Source: Pseudomonas sp. DTU_2021_1001937_2_SI_NGA_ILE_001 (GTDB taxonomy: Bacteria; Pseudomonadota; Gammaproteobacteria; Pseudomonadales; Pseudomonadaceae). Taken from it: a stretch of 64,000 nucleotides of DNA. Under the pieces are notes generated by a model. It was not told the DNA's origin and searched no databases. It was given only the letters and a program-made list of their open reading frames with translations. The translations under genes and the position numbers were made by a program. How positions within the stretch are numbered: the stretch's first letter is position 1; each line of letters starts with the position of its first letter. The stretch covers positions 124,001-188,000 of the forward strand of contig NZ_CP135971.1 in assembly GCF_032463525.1 (NCBI RefSeq), written 5' to 3'. This document shows, in pieces, positions 1 through 8,663 of the stretch.

Positions 1-2
1 GC

Positions 3-497
<495 letters not shown>

Positions 498-1901
498 ATG
501 GAATTCCTGCCACTGTTCCATAACCTGCGTGGCAGCTGGGTCCTGGTGGTGGGCGGCGGCGAGATCGCCTTGCGCAAGTCGCGCCTGCTGGCCGACGCGG
601 GTGCGCTGTTGCGGGTCGTCGCTCCGCAGGTCGAAGCCCAGTTGCAAGAGCTGGTCGCAGGCAGTGGCGGGGAAATCCGCCCGCGCGGCTACCAGGAGAC
701 CGACCTGGACGATTGTGTGCTGGTCATCGCCGCAACCGACGACGAGCCGCTCAACGCCCAGGTATCCGCCGACGCCCGGCGTCGCGGCATGCCGGTCAAC
801 GTGGTGGACGCGCCGGCGCTGTGCAGCGTGATCTTCCCGGCCATCGTCGACCGCTCGCCGCTGGTCATCGCGGTGTCCAGCGGCGGCGATGCGCCGGTGC
901 TGGCGCGGCTGATCCGCGCCAAGCTGGAAACCTGGATTCCTTCCACTTACGGACAACTGGCTGGCCTGGCGGCGCGCTTTCGCCATCGGGTCAAGCAGCT
1001 GTACCCGAATGTGCAACAGCGCCGCGCATTCTGGGAAGAGGTGTTCCAGGGGCCGATCGCTGATCGGCAGCTGGCCGGGCAGGGGGCCGAAGCCGAACGC
1101 CTGTTGCAGGCCAAGGTGGATGGCGAGCCGCCCCACGCGCCGGGCGAGGTGTACCTGGTCGGTGCCGGCCCTGGCGACCCGGACCTGCTGACCTTCCGCG
1201 CCCTGCGCTTGATGCAGCAGGCCGATGTGGTGCTCTACGACCGCCTGGTGGCGCCGGCGATTCTAGAGCTGTGCCGTCGCGATGCCGAGCGCGTCTATGT
1301 GGGCAAGCGGCGTGCCGACCATGCCGTGCCGCAGGATCAGATCAACCAGCAATTGGTCGACCTGGCCCGCCAGGGCAAGCGCGTCGTGCGCCTCAAGGGG
1401 GGCGACCCGTTCATCTTCGGCCGTGGTGGCGAAGAGATCGAAGAACTGGCAGCGCATGGCATTCCGTTCCAGGTCGTGCCGGGCATCACCGCCGCCAGTG
1501 GCTGTGCAGCCTACGCCGGCATTCCCCTGACTCATCGTGACTATGCGCAGTCAGTGCGCTTCATAACGGGACACCTGAAGAACAACACCAGCGACCTGCC
1601 CTGGAGCGACCTGGTTGCCCCGGCGCAGACGCTAGTGTTCTACATGGGCCTGGTGGGCTTGCCGACCATCTGCGAACAGCTGATCGCCCACGGGCGTGCC
1701 GCTGACACCCCGGCGGCACTGGTGCAGCAGGGCACCACGACCAACCAGCGGGTGTTTACCGGCACCCTGGCCAACCTGCCGCAACTGGTCGCCGAGCACG
1801 AAGTGCATGCGCCGACCCTGGTGATTGTTGGCGAGGTGGTAGTGCTGCGCGAAAAACTGGCGTGGTTCGAAGGCGCTCAGGCTGATCTGCCAGCCCTGTA
1901 G
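498..1901 (+). CDS. cysG: Siroheme synthase (trifunctional CysG)
   Basis: Protein of 467 residues, full length for the fused enzyme. The N-terminal half is precorrin-2 dehydrogenase/sirohydrochlorin ferrochelatase, with a nucleotide-binding glycine motif VVGGGEIA at 17-24 and Asp104 and Ser128 at the positions of the catalytic aspartate and the phosphorylated serine known in Salmonella CysG. The C-terminal half from about 218 is the SAM-dependent uroporphyrinogen-III methyltransferase ([16 protein letters not shown] at 221-236, Asp248, Lys270, [13 protein letters not shown]). It makes siroheme, the cofactor of sulfite and nitrite reductases. It begins at the base after the serS stop, so translation is probably coupled. 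A clear intrinsic terminator follows. Confidence 0.98.
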   Translation: MEFLPLFHNLRGSWVLVVGGGEIALRKSRLLADAGALLRVVAPQVEAQLQELVAGSGGEIRPRGYQETDLDDCVLVIAATDDEPLNAQVSADARRRGMPVNVVDAPALCSVIFPAIVDRSPLVIAVSSGGDAPVLARLIRAKLETWIPSTYGQLAGLAARFRHRVKQLYPNVQQRRAFWEEVFQGPIADRQLAGQGAEAERLLQAKVDGEPPHAPGEVYLVGAGPGDPDLLTFRALRLMQQADVVLYDRLVAPAILELCRRDAERVYVGKRRADHAVPQDQINQQLVDLARQGKRVVRLKGGDPFIFGRGGEEIEELAAHGIPFQVVPGITAASGCAAYAGIPLTHRDYAQSVRFITGHLKNNTSDLPWSDLVAPAQTLVFYMGLVGLPTICEQLIAHGRAADTPAALVQQGTTTNQRVFTGTLANLPQLVAEHEVHAPTLVIVGEVVVLREKLAWFEGAQADLPAL

Positions 1902-1925
1902 CCTGTCTGGCAGGACCGCCCATCC

Positions 1926-1965
1926 AAGCCCTGGAAGCGAGGCCGCTCGCTCCCAGGGCTTTTTT
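1926..1965 (+). terminator. Intrinsic terminator after cysG
   Basis: AAGCCCTGG and an AGCGA segment pair with CGCT and CCAGGGCTT around a short loop, followed by a run of T. It lies 25 bases after the cysG stop and touches the stop codon of the convergent gene. Confidence 0.85.
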
Positions 1966-2957
1966 CATTGCCAGATGCCTTTGCCCGGCAGGCGCTCACG
2001 GTCGTGGGCCTGGGTGAAATCCTGCTGCGGTCCTTTGGGCACCACGCCGGTCGGGTTGATGGTGCGGTGGCTGCCATAGTAGTGGTGCTTGATGTGCTGG
2101 AAGTCCACGGTCTGCGCCACGCCTGGCCACTGGTACAGCTCGCGCAGCCAATGGCTCAGGTTCGGGTAGTCACTGATGCGCCGCAGGTTGCACTTGAAGT
2201 GGCCGTGGTACACCGCGTCGAAGCGGATCAGCGTGGTGAACAGGCGAATGTCAGCCTCGGTCAGGTATTCCCCGCTCAGGTAGCGTTGCTTGCCCAGTAG
2301 CTGTTCCAGCTCGTCGAGCTTGGCGAACAGCTGGTCGAACGCTTCTTCGTAGGCGCCCTGCGAGGTGGCGAAGCCGGCGCGATACACACCGTTGTTGACG
2401 TTCGGGTAGATCTGCTCGTTGAGCGCGTCGATCTGCGTGCGCAGTGGCTCAGGGTAGAGGTCCAGGGGGTTGCCGGTCAGGCCGTCGAACGCGGAGTTGA
2501 ACATGCGGATGATCTCCGCCGACTCGTTGCTGACGATGCGCTGGGTCTTTTTGTCCCACAGTACCGGCACCGTGACCCGCCCGGTGTAATGCGGGTCGTC
2601 CCGAGTGTAGCGCTGGTGCATGAACTGCAGGTTGTCGAGGGCGTCGCCGGACGAGCCGGTGGCGGTATCGAAGGTCCAGCCGTTCTCCAGCATCAGCCAA
2701 CTGACCACCGACACGTCGATGAGCTTTTCCAGGCCCTTGAGCTGGCGCACGATCAGCGTGCGATGCGCCCAGGGGCAGGCCAGCGAAACATACAGGTGGT
2801 AGCGCCCGGCTTCGGCAGCGAAACCGCCCTGTCCGGAAGGCCCCGGCGCGCCGTCGGCGGTCACCCAGCTGCGGCGCTGCGCGCTCTCGCGCTGGAATGC
2901 GCCGTCTTTGGTTTCATACCACTGGTCGTGCCAGCGCCCTTCGATCAGCAAGCCCAT
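1965..2957 (-). CDS. Glutathionyl-hydroquinone reductase, Xi-class glutathione transferase (YqjG/EcmB-like)
   Basis: Protein of 330 residues, the usual length of Xi-class glutathione transferases. The hallmark motif CPWAHRT is present with the redox Cys at residue 61, preceded by YHLYVSLA; the N-terminus MGLLIEGRWHDQWYETKDG is also family-typical. These cytosolic enzymes use glutathione to reduce glutathionyl-hydroquinones formed from quinones or chlorinated aromatics. The start at 2957 is chosen because a GGAG lies about nine bases upstream and MGLL is the family N-terminus; an ATG 18 bases further upstream is possible. The gene is convergent with cysG and stands alone on its strand before the ybiB-like gene. 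Confidence 0.92.
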   Translation of the reverse strand: MGLLIEGRWHDQWYETKDGAFQRESAQRRSWVTADGAPGPSGQGGFAAEAGRYHLYVSLACPWAHRTLIVRQLKGLEKLIDVSVVSWLMLENGWTFDTATGSSGDALDNLQFMHQRYTRDDPHYTGRVTVPVLWDKKTQRIVSNESAEIIRMFNSAFDGLTGNPLDLYPEPLRTQIDALNEQIYPNVNNGVYRAGFATSQGAYEEAFDQLFAKLDELEQLLGKQRYLSGEYLTEADIRLFTTLIRFDAVYHGHFKCNLRRISDYPNLSHWLRELYQWPGVAQTVDFQHIKHHYYGSHRTINPTGVVPKGPQQDFTQAHDRERLPGKGIWQ

Positions 2958-3049
2958 GATGGTCTCCGTTTCCATAGTGGTTCATTGGAGACCAGTCTAA
3001 AGGCCATGGTTCGAACTAAAAGTGCAAATACTGGCCGCTATCTATCGAA

Positions 3050-4063
3050 TCAGGCGATAGATAGGGCATTGCGGTCGCGCCTGTCCCAGAACTGCCGGGC
3101 CTGCTCGAATGCTGCGTCCCGCTCGACACCCAGGCCGCGCAAGGCCAGCGCCATGGTCGCCAGCAGTGCCAGGCTGCCGTAACTGTCTTCGACTTCACCA
3201 CGCCAGAACGCTACCAGGTGGGCAGGTTCCAGACTGGCGGGCTTGACGTGGCGCCGTTCGGCCAGCGCCGGCCACTCTTCGTCCCAGTCCGCCCCGGCCG
3301 TGGTGCCATACAAGTGGCTGATGGTGTCGGGGTTGACCTCGATTTCGCCGCCGTCGCCCTTGATGACGATGGCGTGGTCACCCAGCAGCCGGCTCGCTTC
3401 GCGATGCACGGCCTGGTAGCCGGGGTGGAAGATGCTTTGCAGACCGCAGCGTGCCTGGAGCGGGTTGAGCACCCGGGCCAGGGAGTGGATCGGCGAACGC
3501 AGGCCGAGCGTGTTGCGCAGGTCGATCATGCGCTGTAGCGGCGGTGCCCAGTCGCTCAGGGGGATGAACGCCAGATGGCGCTGCTGCATGGCGGTCTGCA
3601 CCGCGCCCCAACCACGGCACAGGGGAATGTCCAGTAGCTCCAGCAACTGCTCGGTGTACAGTCGCCCGGCGGTGTGTGCGCCGCCGCCATGCAGCAGCAC
3701 ACGCACGCCGTTGTCGGCCAGGCAGCGGGCCGCCAGCAGGTACCAGGGCAGATGGCGTTTCTTGCCGGCATAGGTGGGCCAATCGATGTCGACGTCAATG
3801 GCTGGGGCGTTCAGGCGCTGGCGCACGGCCTCGGTGAAACCGGCCAGTTCCTCCGGGCTTTCTTCCTTGTGACGCAGCAGCATCAGGAAGGCGCCGAGCT
3901 GCGCCTCTTCAACCTGTTCGTCGAGCAGCATGCCCATGGCTTCACGGGCTTCTTCGCGGGTCAGGCCACGGGCGCCGCGCTTGCCCTTGCCAAGAATGCG
4001 CACGAACTGCGCAAAGGGATGCTCGGCGGGCGTTTCGGTGACGAGGGGGCGGTGGTCGGTCAT
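3050..4063 (-). CDS. YbiB/TrpD2-like protein (anthranilate phosphoribosyltransferase fold)
   Basis: Protein of 337 residues related to TrpD by fold: an N-terminal helical domain (FVRILGKGKRGARGLTREEA) and a central domain with VRVLLHGGGAHTAGR and later IHSLARVLNPL. In E. coli the homologue YbiB binds nucleic acid and lacks anthranilate phosphoribosyltransferase activity, so a biosynthetic role is doubtful. The ATG overlaps the TGA of tusE (ATGA), making it the last gene of the tusDCBE operon on the minus strand. Annotated in many pseudomonads as a glycosyl transferase family protein. Membership of a tRNA-thiolation operon hints at an RNA-related role, which is inference. Confidence 0.88.
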   Translation of the reverse strand: MTDHRPLVTETPAEHPFAQFVRILGKGKRGARGLTREEAREAMGMLLDEQVEEAQLGAFLMLLRHKEESPEELAGFTEAVRQRLNAPAIDVDIDWPTYAGKKRHLPWYLLAARCLADNGVRVLLHGGGAHTAGRLYTEQLLELLDIPLCRGWGAVQTAMQQRHLAFIPLSDWAPPLQRMIDLRNTLGLRSPIHSLARVLNPLQARCGLQSIFHPGYQAVHREASRLLGDHAIVIKGDGGEIEVNPDTISHLYGTTAGADWDEEWPALAERRHVKPASLEPAHLVAFWRGEVEDSYGSLALLATMALALRGLGVERDAAFEQARQFWDRRDRNALSIA

Positions 4064-4395
4064 ATGCAGTTGGTCGGCTTGGGCAGGCCTGCCAGGCGCG
4101 CAGCCAGCTTGGCGGGGCGGCCGTTGAACAGGCGGTTGAGGTACTGGCTGTTGCCCTTTTCCGGGCCCAGCTTGAGGGCAGCGTACTTGATCAGCGGGCG
4201 GGTGGCGGGCGAGAGCTGGAATTCGGCGTAGAAGTCGCGCAGCAATTGCAGCACTTCCACGTGCTCGTCGGCGAAGGCGATGTCTTCTTCGGCGGCCAGG
4301 GCGCGTGCCACCTCCAGTGACCAGTCGTCGAGGTTCTCCAGAAAACCGTCCTGGTCCAGCGGGACCTGGCGGCCGGCAACGGTAAGCGCATTCAT
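4060..4395 (-). CDS. tusE: TusE sulfur carrier, DsrC family
   Basis: Protein of 111 residues in the DsrC/TusE family. It ends in NCI, so the conserved sulfur-accepting cysteine is the penultimate residue as in TusE. Other family features are DEDGFL-like DQDGFLENLDDW near the N-terminus and LRDFYAEFQLSP in the middle. TusE takes persulfide from TusBCD and passes it to MnmA for 2-thiolation of U34 in certain tRNAs. The start ATG overlaps the TGA of tusB, and its own TGA overlaps the ATG of the ybiB-like gene, a tightly coupled operon. Longer in-frame extensions upstream are only read-through into tusB. Confidence 0.95.
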   Translation of the reverse strand: MNALTVAGRQVPLDQDGFLENLDDWSLEVARALAAEEDIAFADEHVEVLQLLRDFYAEFQLSPATRPLIKYAALKLGPEKGNSQYLNRLFNGRPAKLAARLAGLPKPTNCI

Positions 4396-4676
4396 AGCCA
4401 GGTGTTCACCTTGTCGAAGCGGATGGACAACTCGACGAAGCCGAAATAATCCACCGCGCGGGCTGTGGCGGGCAAGACAAGGCCTCGCGCGGCGCGGTCT
4501 TCTTCGAGGATGAACAGTCGTTCGCCCAGCGCCAGCAGTACGGCATCGGGCTGGCTCAGGGCATAGGTGGCGTCGCCGCACAGCAGCACGGCGTCTGTTT
4601 CGCCCAGTACGCGCAGGCAACTGGCCAGGCGGCTGTCGGCGAAGGGGGAGTGGGATACAACGTGCAAGGTCGCCAT
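4392..4676 (-). CDS. tusB: TusB, sulfurtransferase complex subunit (DsrH-like)
   Basis: Protein of 94 residues, normal for TusB/DsrH. It begins MATLHVVSHSPF, typical of the family, and contains DAVLLCGDATYAL and a C-terminal FDKVNTWL. TusB is a core structural subunit of the TusBCD heterohexamer that relays sulfur from TusA to TusE in tRNA thiolation. Its ATG overlaps the tusC TGA by one base and its TGA overlaps the tusE ATG. Confidence 0.95.
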   Translation of the reverse strand: MATLHVVSHSPFADSRLASCLRVLGETDAVLLCGDATYALSQPDAVLLALGERLFILEEDRAARGLVLPATARAVDYFGFVELSIRFDKVNTWL

Positions 4677-5038
4677 CAGATCGTAATCACCTGGTCGTAA
4701 CGGGCAATGAGCGCGGCGATGTCGGCACCACTGGCCAGCGGCTCGATGGCCTCGTCCAGCGTTGCGGTACAAATGCCGCGTTGCTGCAGGCTGTGGCCGC
4801 AGGCATACAGCTCTTCGACACCGAACATCGGCAGGGCCTTGAGATTGGCGGTGACGTCCTTCTGCTGCACGGCGCCGGCTGTCTGGCCGGCCTGCAGTTG
4901 GAACACGCCATCGTCGAGAAACAGCAGGGCGACCGGCAGGTCGAAGGCGCCGGCGGCCAGGACGATGTCCAGCGCTTCACGCGCTCCGGGGCCTGACCAG
5001 GGCGCCTGGCGGCTGATGATCAACAGGGATTTGCTCAC
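4676..5038 (-). CDS. tusC: TusC, sulfurtransferase complex subunit (DsrF-like)
   Basis: Protein of 120 residues of the DsrE/DsrF fold. It begins MSKSLLIISRQAPWSG and contains VALLFLDDGVFQL and GVEELYACGHSLQQRG, as in TusC/DsrF. It forms the heterohexamer with TusB and TusD. The start lies one base after the tusD stop, and the stop overlaps the tusB start, which supports a single transcript tusD-tusC-tusB-tusE-ybiB. Confidence 0.95.
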   Translation of the reverse strand: MSKSLLIISRQAPWSGPGAREALDIVLAAGAFDLPVALLFLDDGVFQLQAGQTAGAVQQKDVTANLKALPMFGVEELYACGHSLQQRGICTATLDEAIEPLASGADIAALIARYDQVITI

Positions 5039-5039
5039 C

Positions 5040-5432
5040 TTACGGCCCTCCGAAGCAGACCACCCGGTCTGCTGCCTGTACGGCGTCGTGCAATTGCCCC
5101 AGCCCGGACAGCTCCCAGCCGGGCATCAGGTTGCCGGCCTGGCGCTGGTAGCGCGTGGCTTCCTGGTCGTTGATCACGCCGCGGCGCAGACCAGCAGCGA
5201 TGCACACCACGCCATCCAGCGCGTTGTGGGTGACGAAGTCATGCCACTGGCGTGGCAGGTCCTGTTCGTCCTGAGGCGTCACGACGGTGCTGGCAGCGTT
5301 GTAGACGCCATCCTGGTAGAAGAACAGCCGTACGATCTGGTGCCCGCCGTCCAGCACCGCCTGGGCGAACAGCAGGGCGCGGCGCGACGAGGGATCATGC
5401 GGCGCGGAAAAAACGGAAATGGCGAACTTCAT
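5040..5432 (-). CDS. tusD: TusD, sulfurtransferase complex subunit (DsrE-like)
   Basis: Protein of 130 residues starting MKFAISVFSAPHDPSS. The sulfur-binding cysteine of TusD is seen in GVVCIAAGLRRGV, matching the active Cys of the family. TusD accepts sulfur from TusA. A start seven codons upstream (5453) exists, but the family N-terminus begins at MKF. It is the first gene of the tus operon; the promoter must lie in 5433-5540. Confidence 0.95.
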   Translation of the reverse strand: MKFAISVFSAPHDPSSRRALLFAQAVLDGGHQIVRLFFYQDGVYNAASTVVTPQDEQDLPRQWHDFVTHNALDGVVCIAAGLRRGVINDQEATRYQRQAGNLMPGWELSGLGQLHDAVQAADRVVCFGGP

Positions 5433-5543
5433 GGCGGGCCCGGTGGTTGTCACAGGCCGCCATGATAAAGAATTCGAGGCCCTGCGTGTGAGAACCGGCG
5501 CGGCGCTGCGGGTTTGCCTGGCGCACCGGCTGGCACCGCAGCG

Positions 5544-5596
5544 CGGCTGAAGCGCTCCCTGTCCTGGCGAGGGAGCGGTAGGACCGGCTTCAGCCA
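5544..5596. repeat. REP-like nested inverted repeat
   Basis: CGCTCCCT at 5553-5560 pairs perfectly with AGGGAGCG at 5570-5577. Outside it, GCGGCTGAAG and CGGCTTCAGCC give a second imperfect arm. Such paired GGCTTCAGCC motifs recur at 36843 and 35005, so this is a Pseudomonas REP-type element. It lies after the AtuA-like operon and may also end its transcription, though no T-run follows. Confidence 0.6.
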
Positions 5597-5604
5597 GGAT
5601 TGGC

Positions 5605-5928
5605 CTATGCGCCCTCTACGGGCATCTGTAACAGCGCAGCGCCCAGGCATTTGCCGTGGGCGTCCAGGGCCAGGGAGCGGGTGACACCGCCGCGCAGCAG
5701 GCCGGGCAAGACGAAATTCAGCGCGTGCAGCTGCGGCAGTTCATAGCGCTGCACCGGCCCGGCGCTGGCGTCGCGAAGATGAGCGAACCAGGCCTCGACC
5801 CGCTCGGCGGTCAATGCCTTTTCCAGGGTCGGATAGTCCTCGGCCTTGAAGGCGATCACCGAGATGTTCGACGTATCGCCCTTGTCACCGGTTCGGGTGT
5901 GGGCGAGCTGATGCAAGATGACAGTCAT
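5605..5928 (-). CDS. Small AtuA C-terminal-domain-like protein
   Basis: Protein of 107 residues that matches the short conserved protein often encoded next to, or fused with, DUF1446/AtuA proteins. The recognisable features are the N-terminal HTRTGDKGDTSNIS and LPQLHALNFVLPGLLRGG. Its start overlaps the stop of the AtuA-like gene (ATGA), so the two products are probably made in equal amounts and act together. The biochemical role of this domain is not established; in P. aeruginosa the atu genes serve acyclic terpene breakdown. Here the neighbours are a CitMHS transporter and a LysR regulator, so an organic-acid substrate is more likely (inference). Confidence 0.85.
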   Translation of the reverse strand: MTVILHQLAHTRTGDKGDTSNISVIAFKAEDYPTLEKALTAERVEAWFAHLRDASAGPVQRYELPQLHALNFVLPGLLRGGVTRSLALDAHGKCLGAALLQMPVEGA

Positions 5929-7271
5929 GGGCTTACCTGCAGATCGACATGGGCAATGGCCTGCTCGCGTGGCAGATACAGGCTGGCCACGGCCAGCACC
6001 TCGCGCACCTGGCGCGTGGCGCCGCCACCGCCCGCCGGACCATTGGTGTAAAGGGTCTCGACCTCATTGGCGAGGGCCTGGGCCAGTTCGCGGGTCGCGC
6101 AGCGCCCGGTGACGCGCAGACGCACCTCCCAGGGTTCGGCCGTCTGGCCGAACGTGCTGCCGTGCAACGAGTCGACGCCCAGCAGTTCGCAACGCAGCTC
6201 TTGCACCTGCACCCCGCTCAGCGCCAGGCGCTGCTCGACGATCTGCCCGGCCAGGCGCGCCCGAGCCACGGCATTGGGGCCGCCATAGGACATCTGTCCT
6301 TCGCCGATCCAGCCATCGCGATAACCGACCGTCACTTTCAGGTGTTCAGGGCGCTCGCGACCATTGGCGCCACTGACCGCGATACGGTCAGCAGCGACCG
6401 GGGTGAAGGTGACCGCGGAAAAGTCGGCGGTGACATCCGGGGTGAGGTAGCGGCGCGGGTCATGCACCTCATACAGCAGCTGTTCGGTACAAGTCGCCAC
6501 GTCGATGCGCCCACCGCTACAGGCCACCTTGGTGATCTGCGCATGACCGTCGCGGTCGATCTCGGCGAGGGGAAAGCCCAGGCGGGCCAGGTCAGGCACG
6601 TCCTTGACCCCAGGGTCGGCGAAATAGCCGCCGCTGACCTGCCCGGCGCACTCGAGCAGGTGGCCGGTCAGCGTGCCGCGTCCGCGCCGCAGCCAGTCAT
6701 CGGCGGCCCAGCCAAAGGCATGCGCCTGCGCAGCGAGAAACAGCGAGGGGTCGGCCACGCGGCCGGTGATGATCACATCGGCATCCAGCTCCAGGGCCTG
6801 GACGATACCTTCGATGCCCAGGTAGGCATTGGCCGAAACCAGGCGTTCGCCCAGCTCGGCCACCTTCAGGCCGTTGTCCAGTGTCCACTCGGGGTGGGCG
6901 CGCAGGGTGGCGAGCACGTCGTCGCCCTCCACGGCGGCGACCTTCAGGCCGTGCAGGCCCAGTTCGCTGGCGATTTCCAGCACCTTGCGCATGGCCCCAC
7001 GGGGGTTGGCCGCGCCCATGTTGGTGATGATGCGCAGGCGTCGGCCGCCCTGGCGCAGGTAGGGCAGAACGGCGCGCATGCGGGTGGCCAGCAGCGGGTC
7101 GTAGCCGGCCAGCGGGTCGGCCAGGCGAGCCTGCTGGGCCAGCGCGATGGTGCGCTCGGCCAGGCATTCGAAGATCAGGTAGTCAAGCTCGCCGTGGCGG
7201 GCCAGCTCCACGGCAGGTTCGAGGCGGTCTCCGGAGTAGCCGGCGCCGGCGCCGATACGCAATGTGGTCAT
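5925..7271 (-). CDS. Acyclic terpene utilisation AtuA family protein (DUF1446)
   Basis: Protein of 448 residues. The DUF1446 N-terminus LRIGAGAGYSGDRLEPA is followed by LDYLIFECLAERT, ITNMGAANPRGAM, and a conserved block DVIITGRVADPSLFLA. The start at 7271 has GGAG about ten bases upstream and lies two bases after the stop of the CitMHS gene; longer versions merely read into that gene. The catalytic role of the family is unknown, although it is found in carboxylic-acid catabolic clusters. The small AtuA-C protein is separate here, whereas in other bacteria it is fused to the C-terminus. Confidence 0.88.
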   Translation of the reverse strand: MTTLRIGAGAGYSGDRLEPAVELARHGELDYLIFECLAERTIALAQQARLADPLAGYDPLLATRMRAVLPYLRQGGRRLRIITNMGAANPRGAMRKVLEIASELGLHGLKVAAVEGDDVLATLRAHPEWTLDNGLKVAELGERLVSANAYLGIEGIVQALELDADVIITGRVADPSLFLAAQAHAFGWAADDWLRRGRGTLTGHLLECAGQVSGGYFADPGVKDVPDLARLGFPLAEIDRDGHAQITKVACSGGRIDVATCTEQLLYEVHDPRRYLTPDVTADFSAVTFTPVAADRIAVSGANGRERPEHLKVTVGYRDGWIGEGQMSYGGPNAVARARLAGQIVEQRLALSGVQVQELRCELLGVDSLHGSTFGQTAEPWEVRLRVTGRCATRELAQALANEVETLYTNGPAGGGGATRQVREVLAVASLYLPREQAIAHVDLQVSP

Positions 7272-7273
7272 GT

Positions 7274-8563
7274 TCAGAACACTCCAAATGCCAGTGCTGC
7301 GAGGGTCATCAGCACCGAGGCGGCAAACAGGAAGGGCAAGGTAAAGCGCTGGTGGTCGGCGAGCTCCAGCTTGCACAGACCGACCAGCAGGAAGGTCGCG
7401 GGTGTCAGCGGGCTGACGGGAAAACCGGTGGTGTGTACGCCCAGCAGCGAAGCCTGCGCCACTTGCACCGGGTCCACACCCAGCGAACGGCCGACTTCAG
7501 CGATTACCGGCATGACGCCGAAGTAGAACGAATCAGGATCGAACAGCAGGCTCAGCGGCATCGAGATGAAACCCACCACGGCCGGAATCAGGCTGCCGTG
7601 CCCCGGCGGAATCTGCTGCACGGCCACTTCGGCCATGGCCTTGAGCATGCCGGTGCCCTGCATGATGCCGGTGAACACCCCGGCGGCCAGGAGAATGCTC
7701 GCCATGGTCAGCGCGGTCTTGGCGTGGGCGTCGATGCGCTGGCGTTGCTGATCCACATTGGGGTAGTTCAGGCACAGCGCCGCCACGGTGCCGAGCATGA
7801 ACATCACCACCGGGTCGACCCAGCCGGCAATCATCACCGCCATCACCACGATGGACAGCGTCAGGTTCAGCCAGAACTTGCCTGGCTGGCGCAGGCTCTG
7901 CTCTTCCGGCGTCAATACGCGCTGCGGTGCAGCGGCCTGGCTGCCAGCGGTCAGGCCCAGACGCTTCTCCTCGCGCCAGCCCAGCCACCAGGCACTGGCG
8001 AAGACGAAGGCCAGGCCCACCAGTTGCACCGGGATCAGCGGCTGGAACAGATCGGCGACGGGAACGTGCAAGGCCGCCGACGAACGCAGCACCGGGCCGG
8101 TCCAGGGCAGGAAATTCACCCCGGCGGCCATCGCCGCCACGCAGGCCAGTATGCGCCGGTCGATGCCCAGCCGCGTATACAGCGGCAGCATCGCCGGGAC
8201 CGTGACCAGAAAGGTCACTGCCCCGGAGCCGTCCAGGTGCACCAGCAAAGCGAGCAGGGCGGTGCCGCAGACGATCCGGGTCGGGCGCGTGCCCACGGCG
8301 CGCAGGATGCGGTCGATGATCGGGTCGAGCATGCCGGCGTCGGTCATCACCCCGAAGAACAGGATGGCGAAGATGAACATGCCCACCACCGGTGCCACGT
8401 TCTTGATACCGGTGAGAATGAAACCGCTGGTCTGCAGACCGAAGCCGGCCAGCAAGGCGGCGGCCACGGGTAGCGCGATCAGCGCCACCAGGGGGGAGAG
8501 ACGCTTGCTCATCACGGCGACGAGCAGGCAGAGAATCGTGATGACGCCGTAAAGCGCAAGCAT
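7274..8563 (-). CDS. CitMHS-family citrate/organic acid symporter
   Basis: Membrane protein of 429 residues with about twelve hydrophobic segments. CitMHS features include MSKRLSPLVALIALPV near the N-terminus, LFFGVMTDAGMLDPIIDRIL, and LLVHLDGSGAVTFLVTVPAMLPLY. Known members (CitM, CitH of Bacillus) take up citrate complexed with divalent metal in exchange with protons; the real substrate here is unknown. It is the first gene of an operon with the two AtuA-like genes and is divergent from a LysR gene 100 bases away. A second CitMHS gene lies at 42457; the two share LFFG-hMhDAGhhDPhI and LDG-G patterns. Confidence 0.9.
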   Translation of the reverse strand: MLALYGVITILCLLVAVMSKRLSPLVALIALPVAAALLAGFGLQTSGFILTGIKNVAPVVGMFIFAILFFGVMTDAGMLDPIIDRILRAVGTRPTRIVCGTALLALLVHLDGSGAVTFLVTVPAMLPLYTRLGIDRRILACVAAMAAGVNFLPWTGPVLRSSAALHVPVADLFQPLIPVQLVGLAFVFASAWWLGWREEKRLGLTAGSQAAAPQRVLTPEEQSLRQPGKFWLNLTLSIVVMAVMIAGWVDPVVMFMLGTVAALCLNYPNVDQQRQRIDAHAKTALTMASILLAAGVFTGIMQGTGMLKAMAEVAVQQIPPGHGSLIPAVVGFISMPLSLLFDPDSFYFGVMPVIAEVGRSLGVDPVQVAQASLLGVHTTGFPVSPLTPATFLLVGLCKLELADHQRFTLPFLFAASVLMTLAALAFGVF

Positions 8564-8614
8564 GGGGACACTCCGGATTGTTTTTGTTGTTGTGCCGAGT
8601 ATCGGGAACGGGCG

Positions 8615-8636
8615 AATTGCCTGTAAATTGCAATTA
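8615..8636. promoter_or_regulatory. Putative LysR operator between citMHS and lysR
   Basis: In the 100-base divergent gap, AATTGC (8615-8620) faces GCAATT (8630-8635), and AATTGCAATT at 8626-8635 is itself a perfect palindrome, within a T-N11-A context. LysR regulators usually bind such sites between themselves and the divergent target. Not tested. Confidence 0.4.
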
Positions 8637-8663
8637 CCTGGTGGTCACATTCGAAAAAATTAA

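Noticed and set aside
7262..8473. Long plus-strand frame of about 400 codons opposite the CitMHS gene
   Set aside because: Composition is that of an antisense shadow (His/Gln/Gly-rich) and the minus strand encodes a clear transporter.
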